Assembly (NCBI GenBank): GCA_933822405.4
Contig: CAKOGP040002313.1
Location: 673,364-737,363, forward strand
Reading direction: 5' to 3'
DNA: 64,000 nt
DNA from: Cylindrotheca closterium
Lineage: Eukaryota; Bacillariophyta; Bacillariophyceae; Bacillariales; Bacillariaceae
This document shows, one piece after another, positions 1 through 9,669 of this stretch. The number at the start of each line of letters is the position of its first letter. Position 1 is the first letter of the stretch. A program made the translations under genes and the position numbers. Under the pieces are notes generated by a model. That model had not been told where the DNA came from and ran no database searches. It was given only the letters and a program-made list of their open reading frames with translations.

Positions 1-1581
1 TTCATCTCCACTGGGAGGCATAAAGTTCTCGTGGTAAATAAGAGCAGACGCATTTGTTGTCGTTTGATAGTCTCGGAATTTGACCTCGGCTTGTTCGACT
101 ATCAACTTTCTGTTGTATGCAACGTCTTCCCACTTGACATGTATGCCTGGTTCATCTTTTCTTCCATCAGCGTAATCGTCTTCAACATTGGGAAGAACTC
201 TTTTGATATCTGCAATTCGGAATCCTCCGTACCACGCTAGCGGCATTTGGTAGCACTCGGCGAACTGATAGACATTGGCCTTTACCATATTATAGACATA
301 GTTTCCAAAGTCTCTCGAATGCCGATAGAGTGTGTCGGACATACAAGTCCACACAGGTAATTCGTTCTCTCCCCATTCATTCCAGACACGCGATCGTTTT
401 TGCCCATCCATCCTCAAAAGTGTTCGATTTCGATGTTGCCATCCAGTAGCCTTCATGGCCATCAAGATTTCGCGATATGAAAAGGTGTGACGTTCTTTTG
501 TCATCTTTGTATAAGGAATACCGTTCGTGGCGATTTTAGCACCACACAAAGATGCGTTCTTTCCTTGCAATGAGTCATCAAGATTGCGAAGCAATTCGAC
601 AATTGGTTTTCCAATCGACCAAAGGTCATCTTCAAAGACCCATGTGTAATCATACTCTTGATGGTAGTGCACAAATGTCACAAAAGTTGGCATCAATAGT
701 TGCCACATAAGGGGTTGGCCACAACATGTTCCAGGTCCACCATCTACCAAAGGTCCTTTGACATATCCAGCGGCTAGTTTCGGGAATTCGTCGAGAATCA
801 TCTTCTCGGTCACACTAAACACATTCGGGGCTTTCAGATGTGTGGCATTTTTGGATCCGAAATAGGCTTGTAGCCTTTCGGTTGTGGTTATTTTTTGCCT
901 CGTTTGATCAACCATAATATGAAAGTCGTAATTCTTGAATTCATCCTTTTGGAGTGTTTCAGCAACCTGTATCAGCCTGTCAAGAACATTAGGTTTGACT
1001 GGATCCATGACTCGCATTACAATCGCAATTCTTTCATTTGGCGAGTTCGCTGATTCCAAGGCTTTTGGGGAAGGCGTGCTCTGGGCGGCAGTGTCATCGT
1101 TGACAACATCAGGCGTTTCCGTCTTGCGTGAAAAATCGGTTTGAATACTGCTGTCTTCCTTGTTCGTATCCCCAACAGCTAAAACATTCAACGACTCCAC
1201 AGTTGGTGAGTTTGCTGATTCCAAGGCTTTTGGAGGAGGCGTGCTTTGGGCGCCAGTGTCATCGTTGATAATAATATCAGTCGTTTCCATTTTGCGCGAT
1301 ACATCGGTTTGAACGCTGCCATCCTTGCTCGCATCCCCAACAGCTGACACATTCAATGATTCCTCATCTTGCGGACTTCTGATTTCTGGACCTCCCGGGT
1401 CGGCTGACGTGTAGAATATGGCTGTGTCAATGGTTTGAAACGATTTTCCGATAAGAGAAAACGACAAGAGCACAGTCAGTATCAACAGACTTCGAATTGC
1501 GTTTGTCTTTGCGGAAAAATTGCTGCTGATGTTCTGTTGGGCTGGGTATAGCTCATCCCTTTTCTTTGAAGAGACTTCCAT
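1..1581 (-). CDS. Type II membrane glycosyltransferase-like protein, 3' end cut by window edge
   Basis: An open frame of 527 codons runs from an ATG at 1581 to the left edge without a stop, so the C-terminus lies outside. A short cytosolic tail is followed by a hydrophobic anchor at residues about 31-46, the layout of a Golgi type II enzyme. Residues about 71-180 are two tandem copies of a 55-residue acidic, Ser/Thr/Pro-rich stem unit. The globular part follows (from about residue 185, motif ERIAIVMRVMDP) and contains FEDDLW with EDD at 317-319, which resembles the metal-binding DxD/EDD of GT-A glycosyltransferases. The family is not firmly recognised; sugar transfer is inferred from topology plus this motif. 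No intron is needed. Confidence 0.6.
   Translation of the reverse strand, partial: MEVSSKKRDELYPAQQNISSNFSAKTNAIRSLLILTVLLSFSLIGKSFQTIDTAIFYTSADPGGPEIRSPQDEESLNVSAVGDASKDGSVQTDVSRKMETTDIIINDDTGAQSTPPPKALESANSPTVESLNVLAVGDTNKEDSSIQTDFSRKTETPDVVNDDTAAQSTPSPKALESANSPNERIAIVMRVMDPVKPNVLDRLIQVAETLQKDEFKNYDFHIMVDQTRQKITTTERLQAYFGSKNATHLKAPNVFSVTEKMILDEFPKLAAGYVKGPLVDGGPGTCCGQPLMWQLLMPTFVTFVHYHQEYDYTWVFEDDLWSIGKPIVELLRNLDDSLQGKNASLCGAKIATNGIPYTKMTKERHTFSYREILMAMKATGWQHRNRTLLRMDGQKRSRVWNEWGENELPVWTCMSDTLYRHSRDFGNYVYNMVKANVYQFAECYQMPLAWYGGFRIADIKRVLPNVEDDYADGRKDEPGIHVKWEDVAYNRKLIVEQAEVKFRDYQTTTNASALIYHENFMPPSGDE
1041..1370 (-). repeat. Two tandem 165-bp coding repeats (stem region)
   Basis: Copies at 1041-1205 and 1206-1370 match with a 165-bp offset, exactly 55 codons, for example LESANSP followed by AVGD in both. 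The copies differ by substitutions and an indel but stay in frame, so the duplication is old enough to have diverged and is kept as protein sequence. Confidence 0.85.
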
Positions 1582-1946
1582 TGCCCTTGTCTCAATTTTC
1601 CTTTCCGGTGATGAGAAAGCCAATAGTCAGTGTGGCCATGGTCAAAATGACTTTCCGTCAAGGATAAATGTTTACTTTTCAGTTTCCAAATTGACTCCTA
1701 TGACTACATAACGGCACGACTGCATTGAAATCCACGACACGATCTTTTAGAAACTGCATCCATTGTTTGTGAGCGTGTGAAACAATGTGTGCTTTCCAAC
1801 GGAGTATCTTCAAACGCAAAGAGATGGATACCAGGAAGCGTGTCGACTCGCCATCGAACGACTTGTGTGCTATTTTCAATCACACTAGTTGTTCTTGGAT
1901 CCATGCTTCGATAGCTACATCACGACCATAAAACAATCCTACGACC
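1582..1946. other. Divergent intergenic spacer, 365 bp
   Basis: This non-coding stretch lies between the starts of the leftward glycosyltransferase-like gene and the rightward membrane protein, so it should hold both promoters. I see no RNA gene and no clear regulatory motif in it. Confidence 0.5.
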
Positions 1947-3539
1947 ATGAGACTGATTCCACACTTCTTGGCCTCATTTCTTGTGTTCTACACGACATGT
2001 AACAGCACTTCTGGAAGTGATGAAGTGCTCTCTGTAGTCACATCCTCTGATTTTCAGATGGAGCTATCTCCGACCGTGGAAAAGCTCGATGCTACTGCAG
2101 CATCCAAGGTCGAACTGGCCATCAAGTCGGCGATTCTCTTGGCCGCTTCAGAAACGGAGACCTTTCAATTTGCCTTTGACGTCGATATTGTGCTCCAAAA
2201 GATTGAATGGCTGGAGCGCACTAATGAGTCAGTAATTACGTCGTCGAGTCTTTTGCAGTTTGAAGTGCACATGGCTTTCTTCAAGGGTGATGCAGACCTG
2301 CCGTCTGCGTTTGCCTTGGACAATCTCATTTCGCGAACTTTTTCGCAACCTTCTTCACGAGCAACATTTCTGGGGACTCTGGAACTTTCTCAAGAGCCCG
2401 TCCTTTCGTCCATCAAAACGGTACAAATTGGAGTTTTGGAGGACACGTCTAGTGAAGATGTGACTACTGCACAGCCAAAGCTACTGTCATCATTGGACAT
2501 TGTGTTGATCACTGCAAGTGTGATCATGTTCCTCGGAGTGGTTTATGTCATTTACCAGTATCACAAAGATAAGACAAGGCTGGAAGAGCAGCAAAATAGA
2601 ACTTTTCAACAGTGGAACCAAAGGACAAGAAAGGACAGAAATCATCATCCAAAGGTAAACTACGCTGCTGAGTTGAATCAAACAGGTTTTACATCAGTAC
2701 AAAGTGATACTGAATCAACACCAGGAAGCGAAAGTAGAGATGAAACAACCACCCGTCATCCTGATAGCAACATTCGGATGTTTCCCAGTCCTCCCATCTC
2801 TCCAAATGTTGCAGATCCAATCTTACCAGATGAGTTGCACTCATCTGAAAAAAAGAAGCCGCCTACTTTGGCTCCCCCTGCAGCTACAAGATCCAACAGA
2901 CTAGGTTTTCGACTATCAAGCTTACCTTCTATGAACCCCAGTGGACGTAGAAAAGGCATCTCGCAATCCTCTCTTTCGGCTCAAGAAAATTATATGAGGT
3001 CTGTGTCGGACATCAGTGCCTCGAAGGGATCAAGCGTTGGCGATATGTCTTCTGTATTCAAGATGTCCGCAATGTCAGCAGCGTCAAGCAATGGTGATGT
3101 ATCATCCATTTTCAAGACGAGTGCTAGGCGAGGCTCGTACCAGCAATCCCAAGGCTCTGTTGCATCTAAAAGCAATGCTTCTTCGGAAAAGACGAGACGC
3201 ATCACGAACCGGTGCTTCAACAACAACTGGTCCGAACACAAACGGAAGCCACTCGAAGATGTCGATGACCAGATAATGGCAAATGTATTTCATGTGGGTA
3301 CAACGGAATCTCAGGACACAGACGAGGACGAGGATGATCGCAGCCGTATGAGCGGGAGTGGACTTTCTACTATCTCTGAATGGATGAAGTCTATTCGAGT
3401 GGTGTCCTCTCGATCAGAGAGAAGGCGTTCCTCTGTGAGGCAATATCGACTAGGTGCAAGATCAGTCGACGTTTTGCCCGATCACGCTTCGGTGCTATCA
3501 TCCAACGATTCTTCCTCGGCAGCAAGTGCGCCCATCTAG
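1947..3539 (+). CDS. Ser-rich single-pass type I membrane protein of unknown function
   Basis: The single-exon 530-residue protein starts with a signal peptide (hydrophobic core around residues 5-18). A lumenal or extracellular domain of about 160 residues follows, then one transmembrane helix at about 183-205 ending in a basic stop-transfer segment. The long cytosolic tail (about 210-530) is Ser/Thr/Pro-rich and contains related short blocks such as SVGDMSSVFK and NGDVSSIFK, then an acidic run (DTDEDEDDR). The tail looks disordered and phosphorylatable, as in a receptor-like or scaffold protein, but I recognise no domain. Diatom genomes hold many proteins of this general design. Confidence 0.75.
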   Translation: MRLIPHFLASFLVFYTTCNSTSGSDEVLSVVTSSDFQMELSPTVEKLDATAASKVELAIKSAILLAASETETFQFAFDVDIVLQKIEWLERTNESVITSSSLLQFEVHMAFFKGDADLPSAFALDNLISRTFSQPSSRATFLGTLELSQEPVLSSIKTVQIGVLEDTSSEDVTTAQPKLLSSLDIVLITASVIMFLGVVYVIYQYHKDKTRLEEQQNRTFQQWNQRTRKDRNHHPKVNYAAELNQTGFTSVQSDTESTPGSESRDETTTRHPDSNIRMFPSPPISPNVADPILPDELHSSEKKKPPTLAPPAATRSNRLGFRLSSLPSMNPSGRRKGISQSSLSAQENYMRSVSDISASKGSSVGDMSSVFKMSAMSAASSNGDVSSIFKTSARRGSYQQSQGSVASKSNASSEKTRRITNRCFNNNWSEHKRKPLEDVDDQIMANVFHVGTTESQDTDEDEDDRSRMSGSGLSTISEWMKSIRVVSSRSERRRSSVRQYRLGARSVDVLPDHASVLSSNDSSSAASAPI

Positions 3540-3588
3540 TCAAAATAAGCTGACGGCGAACTTCAATCTTTTTTAAAAATAAATGAAT

Positions 3589-5352
3589 CTACCTTGTGTT
3601 TCTCTTCCATGAATTAGGAAAGCTATCAAAGTCGTAATGCCCACTCGAAGTGGCATACCCCTCGCAAATTGTCTCCATTTTTTGTGGCCCCACACAAGAT
3701 CGAACATTGCGCATCACAGATTGATCAACAAAACCATTTTTCTTGGCCTTTTCGAACAACGCGGATGCCACTTGACTGCATTCAGGGCCTGCGGGTAATA
3801 GCTTGGTAACAGCGTGCAATACCATTGAGTAAGTCATAGAGTTTACTTCCACGGCATCGTCAGCCTCCGCGGACTTGAGAATCGCAAAGGATATCTTCAA
3901 GGCTTCTGTTTGCTCTTCTCTCGACCCCACACACTTGGCACAAGCGTCAATAGCTGCATTGTATGTCATTATTGTCGGTCGTGCATCACTCTTTTGGCTG
4001 TTTTTCATATCAAGCAGTAGCTTCAAAACCCGTTTTGCTTTTTGGCTATCTTGAGATTTTCCCCAACACTGAATCGCAGATGTATAAGTTCGTGCATTTG
4101 GCTGTGCCGCGGGGTTTGATTTCATCTCATCAAGAAGCTCTTCGACTCTTGTAGGTGACTCATCAGAGCGGGTTCGAGACCAGGCTGTCAAGAGTGCTGT
4201 ATACGTTCGAAAGTTTGGCTTCAGATTGTTTTGTTTGGTCTTTGCGAATTTCTCCTTTAGCTCCTTCAGTAACTCCTCCGCCTTCTGGGTTGCTTTGTAT
4301 GTACCACATTTGGAGCAAATATCCATGAGAATTGTGTATGTCATTACATCTGGCAACCAAGCGGAATCTCCTATCTCATCAGCCTTCTTCTTTGTCTTGT
4401 CGAACAGATCAAATGCTGCTTCTGAATAGTCCTCAATCTTGTCGGTCCGCCTATTTTGAGCATGGCTGACTCTGGAGTAGGATGAGACTACTTTTGCATA
4501 AGCATTTAAGATAGCGTTTACGGTTCGGATTGTCGGTTGGATGTCCTTTCCTTGCTTTTGGAGTCCCTCCATATGGTGATATATTTGGACTATCTTGTCG
4601 ATCCCATCTTCTCTACCACTATTCGCCCAAGCATCAAGGACTCCGTTATATGAAAAAGTGTCTGCTTCCACGTTGTCATTGTCGAGCATCAGCTTCAGCA
4701 CTCTCTCAGCTGCTTCTGGTGCTTCAGGTGCTCTGCTTTTTGCCCACGTGTCTGTTTTTTTTTCAAAATTTAAAAGCAGGGTTGAGCCAGAGCGAAGGTT
4801 TCAGCATAGACAACATAGGCGAAGCTCTCATTACTTACCAATAATAATGTTGTAGGAGGCTAGGTCAACGGGCGGATCCTTTTGTTCCAGCAAAAGAGAG
4901 GTGGCGTGCCTGGCCGCATCTAATGGAGTGAAAACATTCACAGAACATTTGAAATCGGTCGGAACTGTGAGTTTCAATCGTTGACATTCCGAAAGTGTGC
5001 TGCAGCATCTATTCCAGGCCTTTAGCACTGTATTGAAACTGATTGTGTCGGGGAGAACTTCTCCATTTTCTATGATTTGAGTCTTCCAGATTTCTTCACA
5101 TTCCGCGGCCTTTGAAATTACAGGCTTCTTTGTGTCACTGCACTGCTCTGCTAATTTATCTAGGACGACATTAAATTGCTGCAAGTCGGCCGATGAAGTC
5201 TCCATTGCCACAGACGTTGCACGTCGAGCAGGCAATCCATATACGTTGCTATTCAATGAAGAGCTGGCAGAAATTACGGAACTTGAAGGATTGGTGAACC
5301 CTTGTGCAGATGCCGCTAAGAAGGCAAGCATGCACGGTTGAAGATACTTCAT
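3589..5352 (-). CDS. Pentatricopeptide repeat protein, probably plastid-targeted
   Basis: Two exons (5352-4839 and 4751-3589) flank an 87-nt GT-AG intron at 4752-4838; the junction restores a PPR helix (SYNIII/DTWAKS), giving 558 residues. The ATG at 5352 is the first in frame. The N-terminus is a signal peptide ending ASAQGF, a variant of the diatom ASAFAP plastid-import site with Phe after the cleavage point. The body holds at least seven PPR units with typical openings (TFSYNGVLDAW, VMTYTILMDIC, NFRTYTALLTAW, NARTYTSAIQCW, TIMTYNAAIDAC). PPR proteins bind RNA sequence-specifically to process or stabilise organelle transcripts; the target cannot be read here. Confidence 0.85.
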
Positions 5353-5738
5353 GATTTCCAGGTGCTGCTTTGCCACTGATGGAAGTCTGAGTCAAAAGAT
5401 ACCGAATGTGGAATGTGGTCTGTTTGATAATGCTCTGAAAACAAATGAGAGAAAATCGTTGGCCCATGCTTGGCTTCAAGGTGGAACCAAAGAATCCGAA
5501 AACATCACATCTGCGTACGAACGTCGTACTACCGTACGGTGTGACGTAGAATTTTCACACCGGCACGGAAAGCTCTCGTCAGTCAATCAACCGCCCATCA
5601 ACAAATGGCCCATCATCCAAAAACGAATCAAAATCAAGATCGGGATCACACATCAAACAAAATCACAAAAATTCAAAAATCAGTGGCAGATTATTTCTTC
5701 GACACAACCGGTTATGATATAGGAACCTGATTCACAAT
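5353..5738. other. Divergent promoter spacer, 386 bp, with one TGACGT half-site
   Basis: The spacer lies between the PPR gene and the NYN gene, which are transcribed away from each other. It contains a TGACGT half-site at 5542-5547 beside a CGTACG/CCGTACGG-rich stretch (about 5514-5540). An open frame across part of this region has no conserved feature, so I do not call it a gene. Confidence 0.45.
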
Positions 5739-7697
5739 ATGGATATACACATACTTGCATCGGGGAGTAGGCGGAGTTGCATTTTCGCCCTGATATGTTG
5801 CTTCCTACAGTCTCTGCCGCATCTCACTTTCTCCCTGCCGACGAGCAGAATGGGTAGAATTCAAAACAGCAATCCTGGCAACGTGATTACGAATTATGGT
5901 TTCCGGATATTTGCTGCCCGGTCTGATGCGGAGTATGATGCACAAAAAAATGACCTCGACAAAAAGATCCGAGAAATGGAGGAGCAACAGCGCAAGATAG
6001 CGGAGATGATGGAATCGCTCACATCGAGGGAGACCAGGCAACAACCATTGGAACCAAATCCTTTTCAGCAAAAATCGAGAGTTAAAAATTCGAGTTCTGG
6101 GATGGATTTCCAAGTATCATCGGCGCCGCTTAAGGTGATGATATTTGTCGATGGAACATGGCTGTACTATTCGCTTCACGAAGCCCAGTCGCCAATCCAC
6201 CTACGATATGGGAGCGGCTGGCAGTATAAATACAAATTCGACTGGAATTCCCTCCCGAGGGTGATATGCAAATCCTTGCAAGAACAGGATAAGAATCTTG
6301 GCTGGTCAACAATGGCCCAGGACACCAAACGCTCTGGCCGTCCCATTGAAGTCGTTCGAGTTATGGTCTACACATCTTACAAAACAGATACTCCAAAACA
6401 CTCATTTCGATATCAAATGTTTCAAGAAATGATGAATGCGAAATATGATGTTCATATGATGGAGACAGTTGGCAGGGTTGAAAAATGTATAGATATTCAG
6501 CTTGCTGGTAAGCCGCAATGGTTTGAAATTTTGGTCCCACTATGAATGTTTCTCACTGCTCCTATTTCCTCAGTCGATATGCTGCACTACGCTACAGTAC
6601 CCGATGCCTATGATATAGCGGTCTTGCTTTCTGGTGACAAGGATTTTATGCCTGCAATGATAAGAACACGTCAGAAGGGACGTCGAGTTGGTCTTGCTAG
6701 TACTAGAACCGCATGCAATAGAGTGTTGAGAGAAAACTCAAACATCAAGGACTATGACGTCGTTTTCCTGGACGACTACCTTGACGAGCTTTTGATTCCG
6801 ATGAAAAAAGACGAAGCATTCTTGGGAAATCCAAGTCTGTCACGATTCACTCTGTTGAAAATCATTAGCGATTTTGTGAGAGCTTCAAGGCTGGAGGCGG
6901 GGGTAAACTCGCGGGATATTGGGAGATATATGAAATCATTAACCCTGGGAAGTCGGAACTTGTTGGACGAAGTGAAAGAAATATACGGCGGATTGTATCA
7001 GTTCCTGGTTGTATCTGAAATTTTTAAGGTAGAGCCATGGGAGCGAAAAGAATTTCTTGTCTCAGTAGAAAGCAACGCAGACTTCGTGATGCAACAGGAA
7101 CTCAAAGATACCCGATTTACTCGTGAAGAATCACAATTCTTTGAGGACTATAGCGTTGATTCGCTCGAAGAGAACAGAGACGACTTTTACGAATACAGTT
7201 TTCCGGCGCAAGGTGACTCCACGTCCCAGCCCAACAGTCGACCAGCTCCGATCAGAGAATCGGTAGTGATTAGTGATCCCAAAGAAGATAACATTGAAGA
7301 TCTTTCATCACAAACTGTGGCACAGTTGAAGGAACTGTGCCGCGAACGAGGTCTTCCAATATCTGGGAGGAAAGCGGACTTGGTGAAAAGAATTGAGGCT
7401 GACAAAGAGAGCAAAAAACCGCAAAAACGACCAACTGAGGAATATTTGGAGGCTTTGATTCTCGAATTCCTACAAGCAAAAGGCGGACAAGCCAGCTCCC
7501 GAGACGTAGGTCGATATCTTGCAACCAACAAAGCCAGCCCTGGACGACTGGTTGAATCAGGAGGTGTTCGGACTGCGGCATTGACGGAGTTGAAAGAAGT
7601 ACATGGCAGTCTGCAAAGGTTTATCATTCAGTCAGACGCATTCATCGCCAAGGGGATCAAGGGAAACGCAGAATTCACCGTGTATTCTTCAAAATAA
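5739..7697 (+). CDS. NYN-domain nuclease-like protein with OST-HTH-like repeats and a SAP domain
   Basis: Two exons (5739-6507 and 6574-7697) flank a 66-nt intron; splicing removes an in-frame stop and rejoins the NYN core (KCIDIQLA/VDMLHYA), giving 630 residues. In order: a hydrophobic N-terminal signal, a coiled coil (about 66-95), an NYN/PIN-like domain with MIFVDGTW and VLLSGDKDFMPAM carrying the acidic residues expected of this Mg-dependent RNase fold, a winged-helix OST-HTH-like segment (SRDIGRYMKSL), a SAP domain (TVAQLKELCRERGLPISG), and a second OST-HTH-like segment (SRDVGRYLATN). The N-terminus suggests organelle or secretory entry, so plastid RNA processing is a reasonable inference. 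Exact substrates are unknown. Confidence 0.85.
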
Positions 7698-7718
7698 GAT
7701 AACATTCTTTATTCTATT

Positions 7719-8102
7719 TTACCAGTTCGTATCATTATAGACTGTCACTACTGTTCTAGGCTGAGTTTGAAGCAGAAGAAAACTCATATGCTCATGCAGA
7801 AAACTTTCTCTATTCCCATACTGAACAGTCAACGGTAATTCTGGGTCCATAGATGTTTCTGATGGCTGGGTATCTTGAATGGAGTCGTCCCATGATTCTG
7901 TTGTTGTGTTGCTTTGAAGTAAGCAATATTGCGAGTCTGTAGTCTTTGAATGTGATTTCTTACGTGTATTCAATGGGATCCGACGCTGCGATCGAGGTCG
8001 TTGTACGCTTTGTGACTTTGGCACCTTTGCTTCATCATGGTTGACGAGTTTGAAATGTCGCGGTTTCCTCCACTTTCCGCGGTATCTAGTAATCCAGCCC
8101 AT
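7719..8102 (-). CDS. Small hypothetical protein, 127 residues
   Basis: An open frame begins at an ATG at 8102 (MGWITRYRGKWRKPRHFK) and ends 22 bp from the 3' end of the NYN gene, so the two are convergent. The first 60 residues are strongly basic and the remainder is Ser/Thr/Gln-rich. No domain, signal or membrane segment is evident. It may be a lineage-specific gene or a chance frame; I keep it because the context (tail-to-tail, open space upstream) fits a gene. Confidence 0.4.
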   Translation of the reverse strand: MGWITRYRGKWRKPRHFKLVNHDEAKVPKSQSVQRPRSQRRIPLNTRKKSHSKTTDSQYCLLQSNTTTESWDDSIQDTQPSETSMDPELPLTVQYGNRESFLHEHMSFLLLQTQPRTVVTVYNDTNW

Positions 8103-8526
8103 GATCCAGTATTCCTTTTTGTGTTGTGTCTCGCAATGCAAGTAATTTCAAGACATATCGGAGAGTAGATTGACTGCTTGGAGTTTTATACTGTCGGAGT
8201 TGGAAACTTGGACTTATCATCGATCGATCGGAGTTTGTTGCTCCTCTCCTCAATATTGTGGGACTAATTTTTGCACATGTGAGCGAGCGAAAAATTTAGC
8301 TATTTCACTTGTCAATACCGGTACCGGTACACGCGTCCTTGATGCCTTACTGACAGGCGGTGTCGGGTTTGGATGTTCGTCCACTACAGTCTTGCAAAAT
8401 CGAAAGTTATGTGTACTATTTTATATTAAATGCGGGATATGATGAAAGATCTGCATGCCATGTTTGCTGCAGTTGTCTTTTCAAAAGCGGCTTGCAAACG
8501 AGTGGCGGCAGTTGTACAGTTTTTCT
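8103..8526. other. Intergenic spacer, 424 bp, with TACCGGTAC palindromes
   Basis: The spacer contains overlapping palindromes TACCGGTA (8316-8323) and GTACCGGTAC (8321-8330). Similar palindromes recur in other spacers of the window. No coding or RNA feature is evident. Confidence 0.5.
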
Positions 8527-9669
8527 CTACATGCCCATAGACGCTCGCCTTCTTCGGTTCTTTGTCTTCTCCTTTGGTTTCTCTGTTCTGTTTCTAGTTC
8601 CTTGGCCATCATCTTTCGGCTTTTTTGGCTTCTTCTTTTTGCCATCTTTCTTACTTGAACTAGCCTGGCTACTATTACTGCTGGCGTTTGGCGCAGAGAC
8701 CTGCTGTGAAAATGGATCGACATTCGCAAAAACGTCGGTTGTGAAGAATCCGTCATCATCCACAACCTTTTCTACCTTCGCTGCACTTGTTCCAAATGGA
8801 TCTTCACCAAATGTTGTGTCAAATTGCTCAAATGAGGGCCAGCCTGAGTCGTCGCCGCTGTTTCCCCAGTCGATTCCATCACCTTTTGAGCCTTTGCTCG
8901 ACTTGCTTTTATCATCATGGTCCTTTTTCTTCTTTTTCTTGTCCGAGGTCTTCTTGACCTTGCCTTTCTGCGACTTTCCTTTTTTGTCGTCTTTCTCTGG
9001 TTCTTGCAGTTTTGCCATCGTGGTTTGGTAGTTTGCACGGCGTTGTGCAGCAGCTCCTCCACCTTTGGCGAGAGCACCACGATTCGCAGTGGCACTGACA
9101 GTAGCAAGCAAGTTTCGAGATTTCCCGCGACCTCCACCACCACCACCTATCGATGTTGGTGGTCTCCCTCCTATCGACATGGGCGGGGCCCCACCGCCCA
9201 CTTCGCTGTAGTATTCTTCATCGTTGACATTTTGCTTTGTCATGACAGTTGGAGTCGACATTTCACTAACAACTGAAATTTCATCTGAGTAGCCAGGCCC
9301 GATCTTTGGATAGTTATCATCTTCGTCCTCCATTACATCGTGCAACGAAGGGGCAGGTGCTGGCGCTGGTGCTTTGGACTGAGCTGCTAGACTTGCCAAC
9401 GCCAAAAGTTCAGGGCTCTGCAAAGCTTGTAAGATCTCAGGCGAATCAGCTTGTGCTTGCTGCAGTTTTTTAATAATTTCCATAATCTGAGAATCTGAGG
9501 ATTGCGCAGTTGTTCCAGTTCCAGCAGAGGACCCATCCTTTTTGCCTGAAGCTAGTCGTTTTTGTTCTTCGACCAAGGCGTTTGGATCAACTCCATCAAT
9601 TCCAACGATTTGCAATAAATTCACGATACCATTAAGTTTTTCATTGACATCGTCTACGCCAACTGTCAT
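8527..9669 (-). CDS. Low-complexity Lys-rich protein with DPF motifs
   Basis: The single-exon 380-residue protein starts with a short ordered helical region (residues about 1-100, VNEKLNGIVNLLQIVG), then an AP-repeat, Gly-rich patches (GGGGGGRGKSR), a Lys-rich block (KKTSDKKKKKKDHDD) and a basic tail. Around residues 265-320 are DPF-type motifs (GEDPFGTS, NVDPFSQQ) with nearby DDGFF and FEQFD. Asp-Pro-Phe motifs are known short ligands of clathrin adaptor appendages and EH domains, so an endocytic adaptor role is possible but is only inference. No catalytic domain is seen. Confidence 0.75.
   Translation of the reverse strand: MTVGVDDVNEKLNGIVNLLQIVGIDGVDPNALVEEQKRLASGKKDGSSAGTGTTAQSSDSQIMEIIKKLQQAQADSPEILQALQSPELLALASLAAQSKAPAPAPAPSLHDVMEDEDDNYPKIGPGYSDEISVVSEMSTPTVMTKQNVNDEEYYSEVGGGAPPMSIGGRPPTSIGGGGGGRGKSRNLLATVSATANRGALAKGGGAAAQRRANYQTTMAKLQEPEKDDKKGKSQKGKVKKTSDKKKKKKDHDDKSKSSKGSKGDGIDWGNSGDDSGWPSFEQFDTTFGEDPFGTSAAKVEKVVDDDGFFTTDVFANVDPFSQQVSAPNASSNSSQASSSKKDGKKKKPKKPKDDGQGTRNRTEKPKEKTKNRRRRASMGM

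Noticed and set aside
6508..6573. Apparent frameshift or stop splitting the NYN gene
   Set aside because: A 66-nt GT-AG intron with pyrimidine-rich end removes it and rejoins the conserved NYN motif in frame.
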